NCBI RefSeq assembly: GCF_041296385.1
Contig: NC_091023.1
Coordinates: 25,235,924 to 25,299,923, forward strand
DNA length: 64,000 nucleotides
Direction of reading: 5' to 3'
DNA from: Aphelocoma coerulescens
Lineage: Eukaryota > Chordata > Aves > Passeriformes > Corvidae
The notes under the pieces are model-generated. The model did not search any database. It worked only from the letters and a program-made list of their open reading frames with translations, and was not told the DNA's origin. Positions 56,321 through 64,000 of the stretch are shown one piece after another. The translations under genes and the position numbers were made by a program. The first letter of the stretch is position 1. Every line of letters begins with the position of its first letter.

Positions 56321-56942
56321 TGTCTGGTGTGGCTCAGGCTGTGCTGGAGCTGAGGCTGGCTCTGCCTGAAACCACTGGCACAGCTGGATTTCCAGGAGAA
56401 AATGGAGAAAGGGAACAGGGGACACCCAATCCCTGAGGCATGGGAGGAAAGGGAGATGGCAGTGGGAAGACTGGGTGCTACAGCAGGGAATTCCAGCTCT
56501 AAGGGACAAAATAAACCTCCCTGCTGTGTTGGGGAGCACAGGAGCGCTCTGCTTCTCCAAGGAATTTTCATCTCCATGCCGGAAACAGCAGCAGCATGTC
56601 CAAGGCATTGGATACTGCTGGTGGCTTTCCCTGGGGAAAGTTTATTTTCCAGTGAACTGTTATTTCCCCACATGTTTACAGATTTCCCTCCATATCCTAT
56701 TCCTGTAACCAGCAAAAATTCTCTTCCTAAAGCTGCAGCTGCTGCCTCACTGACACCTCATCCCTGGGATTCTCTTGGGAATCAAGGCATGAAAAGCTTC
56801 GAGGTTGGATCCAGGCCTCAACCTACTCCGGTTTGTTTTGGGTTTTGTTTGGTCCAACACAAACCCCAGAGTAATTAAAAGCCATTAACAGGGCCTTAAG
56901 TAGAGTGTGGGATCCTCCAGGCAGCGCTGGCTCTAAGCTCCA

Positions 56943-57064
56943 GCATTCCCAAAGGCCTCCAGCGTTCCCAAAGGCCTCCAGCATTCCCAAAGGCCTCCAG
57001 CGTTCCCAAAGGCCTCCAGAACTCCCAAAGGCCTCCAGCATTCCCAAAGGCCTCCAGCGTTCCC
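56943..57064. repeat. 18-base minisatellite
   Basis: TTCCCAAAGGCCTCCAGC repeated about seven times with small variants. Confidence 0.93.
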
Positions 57065-60000
57065 CTGCCCGGCTGTGGAAGCCCCTGGAATTGTTTTTGG
57101 ATGCTGCAGGATCTCTCCTTAGTAGCAGCAATTCCAATTCTGCATCCCAGTCTTTCCAGGAGTATGAAATGTGTGGATAACAAGGAAGGAGGGATTGGAA
57201 ATGGAGCACCAGAATTATCCTGAAACAGCAGCACAGTTTCCTGGGAATAACACACATTCCTGCTCCATGCCAGAGGGATGGGATGGGGAACAGCACTGCC
57301 AAAACTCACCTTGCATCTTATATCAAGCAAAACATATTTATTTATATGGAATATGGCACACAGGGGCAGGTGTAAAATGTGGGAAACCCTCATCCATGTC
57401 ATTTATGGACAGTCTGGATTGGGATTTCCCGGGAATAGGCATAATTCCTGCAGCCTTTGAGCAGGGAGAAGGGCTGGCTGAGCTCTGAGCACCTATTTTG
57501 AGCTGTTTAAATATTATTAATATATCGGAAATATTGGCCAATTTGGTCACTGGAGGATGGATTTAAAGGAATCCCAGGAGAAGAGGGGGTCAAGGCTGTA
57601 TCCAAGGTTTTCAGGAGCACATCCTGCTTTTCACCTACTCTACCCTTCCCAGCAACAGACACTTGGAAAAGGTCCTGGAGGTGTTTCCCAGCAGGATGTT
57701 TCCCTGCTGCTCCCAAGAGCTCCCAGGTCAGCCTAGGGAAGTCACAAGCTGGGATTCCTTTTCCCAGGAAAAGGCTTCTTGGATCTTTGCAAGGCACAGC
57801 TGAAAGTTGCCTTTGTGCTTTTAAACTAAGAAATAATAGATGAGAAAGCAGCAGAAGAAAGGAAAGGCCAGCTGCAATGTGCCAGGAAAAATGCAAAGAG
57901 CCTCGATATTATGCATTAATGCAAATGCAAAACAGAGGGAATTCCAGATGGAAAAATGATTCCCAGAATTATTTTTTTTCTTAACTACTAAGAACAGTTG
58001 ATCATCAAACACCTCCCAGGCCAAGGAGCCAGAGAAGAACATGACCCTGGTTCAGAATGCTGCTATTTCCCCAAATCCCTCTTTAATAAATCCAATCTAG
58101 GAATTACACGGAATAAAAAGTTTGGATTCAATTTTTAATAACTCACTAAAAGCATTTGGATTCCCCACGGGCCACACGCGCCAGCAGCTTTTGTGTGCAT
58201 AAAGAATTCAGCGCTTCAGCAGAGTTCTCTTTTCTTTTTGAACGTTGCCTCTACCAGGGAGAGGATTAAATCTCAGCCTGGCACTTCTCTTTCTCTTTCC
58301 TTGGAAATCCTATTTCCTCTCGGATTTCCAGAGGAAGCAGCAGGAATAAATGGCCCTGGGTGTGATTTTCTCGTTAAAGGAGATCTATAGATCACGGAGC
58401 TGCACTCCCAGATGGGGGCTATAAATAAGATCTCCCACTGCCGTGACGCAAACGACTCCACAGGGAAAGATGAGGTGCCCCAAAATGATCCGAGGGCTTG
58501 GAAAAGCTGGAAAACCTCCAGGGACAGAGGGATTATGGAGCACCTCATGTGAAAGGATAATTGGAAGAGGGAAAATCGTTTTCCACTGAATCCATGGGTG
58601 CTCTGCTGGAGCAGGATTGATTTCAGAGCGAGAGCTGGAAGAGAGATTTTTAAATCTTCTTAGTTCTGACTAAAGAAAAGCTCACACAAAAGCTGAATTA
58701 TTTGGGATCGAAGAGCCTAAATACACCAAACTCTGCTTCTCCTCAGCCCCCTCAGCAGTGTCACTGTGCCCAGCATTCCACAGGAATTCCGGGATCACGG
58801 TGTCCAGCCTTGGAAAACACCGAACTGAGCAGAGGACGGGATTATTTTAAACAGCTTCACTTTTATAAAGTAAAATTAACACCTACAGTGAGGCACTGGG
58901 AAATCCCATTTCCTCCCAGTGGGGATTACAGCCAACTCTGGGGAATTAACACTGGGATTTTATGTATCCTTACAAAAGGTTTTCCCCTCAAAAAAGCCCA
59001 TTTTTCCCACTAAAACTGAGCTCCCTTGAAGCTCCCTTGGGCTGAGCCACATCCTGAGGAGACGGGGACACAAACTGATGTCACCAGTATTCATCTTCCT
59101 GATTTTTTGCTGTTAGGAGTAGGAAAAATGATGCTTTGAGCAACTTCTTCCCAGTTTTTCCCCAAACTTTATAAAATAATCAAGTGCTGCACCTGATTTT
59201 CCAACCAGTTAAATCCAAACCACCTTAAATCCAGGCAGAGAGGAAGAAGGAAATAAATCACAATTCCTGCTGCTCTTATCACTGCTAAGGCAATCCTGTT
59301 GCTCACAGAAACACACTCTGAAGGGTTTGGGGGCATTTGGAGCATTATTTAGAATATTTAAACAAATCTTTGAATATTTAAGAAATATTTAAATCATTTA
59401 GAATATTTAGAACCTCTCAGAGGTCCCTGGAATTTTGGAGTCAGGACAATCCTGGCTTTCCAGTGCTCCTCAGCAGATCTTCAACATGGTTTGGGTTGAA
59501 AAACCCCTTTTCCTCTGGTTTTTAAATATCTTCTGCCTGCAATTTCTCCCTCCACGTGCATCTGAATTTTCCACAGCTCCAGGTGTTCCAGACACCCCAT
59601 CCCACAGGCAGAGCATCCATAGGAAAAATCACAGGTTTTGCACAGCACAGGGCTGTTGTGAGAATTAGACCCCCCCTGCCTTGCATTTATCCCACTTAAT
59701 AAGCGAGGAATATTTGCCTAAGTACATAATTATTATCCCAGGAAATCAAAATTCCTGCTGCCTGCTGCTATTCCAACCTGAGACACTTTGGTTCAAGTGG
59801 GAATTTGAAGGATTAGGGGAGGGGTGCAGGGCTCCAGAATCTCCCTCTTTTAAAAAACAATGTGATGAGATATTCCAAACTTTGCCTGGCATAAAGGCTC
59901 GCTCCTCTCCTTGGAAATCTTTTGGATTTCCTACTTGTGATTCCCAAACACCAAAAATACTCATTTATAACAAACTTACTGGTTTTACAGAGCCGGATCA

Positions 60001-61331
60001 TGGATATGATCCCTCAGCGTCACATTAAAGGGAGATTTACTGCTGCCTGCTCCACCATTAGTGCTAGAAAAGTCCAACTTTTCCAGCTTTTCCACATCCC
60101 ACAGGAAGCATTCACTCACCAGCCGACTGGGATCCATCACCTGGAGGAATTCACATTATAGCAGCACTGGGATAAAGGAGAATCATCCATCCCCACAGAA
60201 CCCACAGGCTGTTCTCCCTTGTGTTTGGCACTTCCTTCATGGAAAGCAGTGGGAATCAAGTTTTCCCTCAGGATTATGAATCCTTGCAGTTTTGCCTGGC
60301 CCGGGTTTGGAAGCAGCAAGGCCACATCCCTCCAATCTATGGAATTACCACCAGTTTGGTAATTCCTACGGATGTTTTCCCAAGGGAATGGCACTGCTCA
60401 CTGGGGCAGGACCAGGAATCTCCCAGCCAACCTTTGAGCTGGGTGGGAAGCGGCCAAAGTCCAGGGCTCTCCTGCTCCACCAGCAGCAGGGATGGATCAT
60501 TCCATCCCTGGAACAAAGCCGTGTTTTGACTGGAATTAAAGCTTTTTCCACACTTTTCCATGTCAACACCTCACAACAAATTAGGTGCCCTGGAGAACCT
60601 CCCTGATCCTGACTTTCCCTTTTCCAGGTGAGGAGTTCAGTGCTCAGGTGCAGCAGGGACAGGAGGTGCCGGGTGGACAGGGAAGGTCTGCCTGAGCAAT
60701 GACAGAAATGAAATTTCCTGCAAGCCCCAAGGCGGATTCTGGAAAGCAGAAATTCCCACACTGACAGCTCCTGGCTGGAAAAATTCCTTCCAGGTGTTAA
60801 TCCCTGGCTGTTCCCTGCTCCCAACACTCCCATCCCAGACAACACCACATCCCTGGGGAGGAGGGATCCTGCACTTTGGGCCGGCTCGATCGAGCAATTA
60901 TTGCTTAGCTGAAGTGAGAACCAACCCACAGACAACCTCCAAGCCAATATTTGCTCCTGAATGTTTGGGACAGAGCTCCAAGGTGGATCAAGGCTTTACA
61001 CCAAAGGTCTGGGCTTGATCCCAGCCCACATTCCTGAAAATCCTGCTGCACCAACACTTCCATATGGCTCAAACAAGCACCTGCTGGCTCCACTCCTCTC
61101 CTCCCTCTTGCCAAGCTGCTCCATACATTTCTCCTTCCATTCTGGCTGCTCTGATCCATGAAAGTCAGATCCCTGCCCGTGGCCAATTATTAACTTATTT
61201 CAAGATTTTAGCCCCTGCTTTGAATAAAGTTTCAAATTTTCCGAGAGACACAGGCAGAAGAAAGAGGTATTCACATGGTCCATGCTAAATTCCATCCTAC
61301 AGCTTCTGGAATATCCTGGGTTGAAGTCTTT

Positions 61332-61475
61332 TCATGGAATCATTAAGGTTGGGAAAGCCCTCTAAGACCATCAAATCCAAACATTAATCCACCACCATCG
61401 TGTTCACGGTTAAACCACATCCCCAAGTGCCACTTCCACGCTTTTTGAACACTCCCAGGAGGTTTCCAGCTGCTC
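61332..61475 (-). mobile_element. CR1 LINE fragment, second subfamily
   Basis: Reverse-oriented: CATGGAATCATTAAGGTTGG, AAGCCCTCTAAGACCATCAA, ACCACATCCCCAAGTGCCAC. Confidence 0.83.
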
Positions 61476-64000
61476 TCAAACACAGAGCTGAAACTTTTCC
61501 AGCCTCCCCAAGGTGAATTCAGGCCTCTGGATGCTCTTTGTTGCCCTTCAGGGTCGTTCCCAAGGTGCTCTGTGGGCAGCCGGACACCGATGGAACAGCT
61601 CTGATGGAAGCAGGAGCACCGTGCCCACCTCCAGAGGCTCAGGGCAGCCTGGAGGACCAAAGCAGTCAGAAGGACACAAATTTAACTTCCTGACACACTG
61701 GGAATGCAGGAGTCCAAGCACCTGGGCAGATGTGTGATCCCTTGGATTCACCGCCACAGGGACGGGATAGGCGGCATCGATCTGTCTGACAGCACAGGCA
61801 GGAACATTCCAGGGATGAAAAGGTAAAACAGAGACTCCAGCACATCCTTCTCTACCTGAAAGGCTCCTGCAGAAGTCCTGGAAGCTGCAGGGATGAGCTT
61901 TTAGCAGCACTAAGCCTTGTGGGCAGCAAAATTCCTTCAGCAATTCCCTCCCTCCCTCCCTGCCCAGCCTGTCACAGCCAAGTCTCTGCCCAAGCCACTT
62001 CCCCTCCTGCGAGTGTTGCTTTAATTGACTCCAGGATTTGCAGATATTCCTCCCAGCCAATCCATCCCATTGATTGCAATTCCCATCCTCAGAGAGGCGA
62101 TGGGAGGAATATTAAAGCCATTAAGTCTGATTTGGATTTGATTCGAGCCATTAGAGGCACGGCAAGCGGAGCCTCGCCGCTTCCCCGGCACCTCCATGGC
62201 TCCTAAGGGCCATAAATCATCCCATGGCACATTTGGTGCCACTCTGGATGCAACCAGGGGTTGAGGAAAGGAGGAAAAATTAAAAACTGGGAGGGGGTGG
62301 CTTCCTGCAGCTGGGGGAGGAGATTGAGCCAAGCATCTCCGTAGGAACCTTCCGAGCACCAGGTGCCTCCAGGAAAGATGTCTCTCCTCTTAGGTGGAGT
62401 CCAGAAAACTCAGGAGTCATCTGATACAGCCCACCAGGCTTGGTGGGACCTCGTCCACTGAAAGCAGCTCCAAACCCACCCTTATTTGGGGGAAAGAAGG
62501 GAATATTCTCCATTTCTAGACATCCTCTGCCCACCTGGCCCACGGGACCCTCCCAGAGGGCATCACAGAGCTGGGGGCATTCCAGCCACCCCACACAACC
62601 TGCCCACGGACATGGAATATCCAGGATGGACACATCCATGGCCATCCCACCCCACTGGGCCTGGGGTTCTCTCAGTGCCAAGCAGAAGCTGCCAAATCCT
62701 TCCCAAATTTCCTGGTAGGAGTTTCTCAGGCACCTTCACCCTGAGGGAGCAGCCCTGGCCCTCACTTCCCGTCTGTGCCATGTAATCCCACCTGGAAGCT
62801 GAACAACAGCCCTTCCCGTGGCATTAATATTCTCTTTTCCAGCCTTCCCAGGAACTCGGGGCACATCTCTGCACCTATGGATGGGACCAAAGGTCCCTCA
62901 TCACTTACACTTTTTATTTAGTCCAGCTGCAGCATTCCCTCCTTGCATTCCAGCCCAGACCTTCCTGGCTGGGAAAACCTCCTAAAACCATGATAGAGCT
63001 TCCTTAGGAGTGGGAATTTCCTTCTCCTGTGACTCCAGCACGATCCATGTCCCTCAGCAAGGCCTCAGCACAGTCAGTGTGGGCTTGCAAGGGCATGGGA
63101 TCAGCAGAAATTCCTGAATCCAGGTCGGGATGCTCAGCCAGGGCCAGGGAAGAGGGATGGAGCAGGGAGGGATCTGATGGAAAGGAGCACAGCCCCAGGG
63201 AGCCGCAAAGCTGAGCCCAGACCGACCCCTGATGGGTCACTCCTGTCCCCGTGGTGACCCCTGCCCCACCTTGCCTTGGGGCAAGGTAAACCCCAATAGA
63301 ACACAGGTCCTGCCAGCAGAAAGTACTCGATTTTAATCATCCTCATCAATCATCTGCATAAAACCATCTCAATGGAACACCTCTCTGGATTCCCGGGAAC
63401 AGCAACCAGCCTAGAAAACACCTCCACTCCAAGCTGCTTTCACATCCCACCCTGATTCCCTGCCCCAGCCAAGGCCTATCCTACTGGAAATTCCCTTTTC
63501 CTGAGATATCCTGCTAGCAGTTGGAGCAATCCAGTCCATCTTCCCTGTATTTGCTTCCTGGCTGCCTTCTCTCCATGATTCCCATGTTTACAAACACTTG
63601 GGCTCCCAGCAGGGCAAGGCAGGGCTTTGTTATAAACACTGAACCGCGGGGGAATGTCAAGGGCAGGGAAAACAAAAATCAAAAGAGGGATTTTCACTTC
63701 ATTCTGGTTCAGCCTTGAAGGCTTTGGGTCCACGCAGCTCGTGGGACATGCTGGGTGCCGCAGACACCGTCAGGGAGGGACAGGAGGTGACATGGGGACA
63801 TCAAACCCTGCTTCCCAGCCAGCCAGGAGGGGAAATGTCCCTGCCCAGCAGGGGCTGGGCTGCTGCCAGCAGCCCTTTTCCTTTGATCCAGGTGGGAAGT
63901 GGAAGGAGCAGAGCTGGAACACCTCCTCCTCCTCCCTGGGAGCCAAGGGAAGGGGAATCCTGGAGCAAAGGTGCCTCCAGGACAGCTGGGGAGTTGAGGA

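Larger units (their letters stand above)
47050..64000. other. Non-coding region upstream of the short SCHIP1 promoter
   Basis: About 17 kb without a recognisable exon on either strand. It is either intergenic or an intron of a longer SCHIP1/IQCJ-SCHIP1 transcript whose 5' exons lie beyond the window. It contains CR1 pieces, a large inverted repeat (52795-53915), a 20-base poly-C run near 51031 and possible conserved elements. Confidence 0.6.

Noticed and set aside
1..64000. Endogenous retrovirus or LTR element
   Set aside because: I saw no gag, pol or env-like frames and no paired long terminal repeats; the recurrent dispersed repeats all match CR1.

Overview
This window is vertebrate nuclear DNA and most likely comes from a bird, plausibly a songbird. 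It has GT-AG introns, CpG-rich promoters and no bacterial-style gene packing. Its interspersed repeats are almost all fragments of the avian/reptilian CR1 LINE (about thirty pieces on both strands). Minisatellites are abundant, and most open frames in the window are chance or repeat-derived.

Three genes can be supported exon by exon. (1) On the plus strand, 3052-12611, sixteen exons splice in frame into a predicted 504-residue protein. It has an acidic, Ser/Glu-rich N-terminus, then a FIIND (ZU5+UPA, the autoprocessing module of NLRP1 and CARD8), a basic NLS-like linker, and a C-terminal death domain where NLRP1/CARD8 carry a CARD. The His/Glu/Ser autoprocessing residues are present at the NLRP1/CARD8 spacing. 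I know of no named gene with this architecture, and I regard it as the most interesting item here. (2) On the minus strand, 19127-15521, five exons encode interleukin-12 subunit alpha (IL12A, p35), with a TATA box and a kappaB site just upstream, a (GSGP)8 repeat ahead of the signal-peptide core, and an AT-rich minisatellite filling the last intron. (3) On the minus strand, 46609-30174, seven exons encode the short ([18 protein letters not shown]) isoform of schwannomin-interacting protein 1 (SCHIP1). The SCHIP1-IL12A order and orientation match the conserved vertebrate block (human 3q25).

Layout: 1-2.9 kb repeat-poor flank with a purine tract; 2.9-3.65 kb CpG-rich promoter; 3.05-12.6 kb FIIND-death-domain gene; 12.6-15.5 kb tail-to-tail spacer with CR1 and an AT minisatellite; 15.5-19.1 kb IL12A; 19.2-29.6 kb intergenic, CR1-rich; 29.6-46.6 kb SCHIP1 with several intronic satellites; 46.2-47.05 kb CpG island; 47-64 kb non-coding DNA upstream of the short SCHIP1 promoter, either intergenic or intron of a longer SCHIP1/IQCJ-SCHIP1 transcript, with CR1 pieces and one large inverted repeat.

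Functional reading: a putative inflammasome/PIDDosome-like sensor lies convergently beside a Th1 cytokine gene. Whether they are functionally linked cannot be told from sequence. Exon boundaries were read by eye from splice consensus and frame continuity; CR1 boundaries are approximate.
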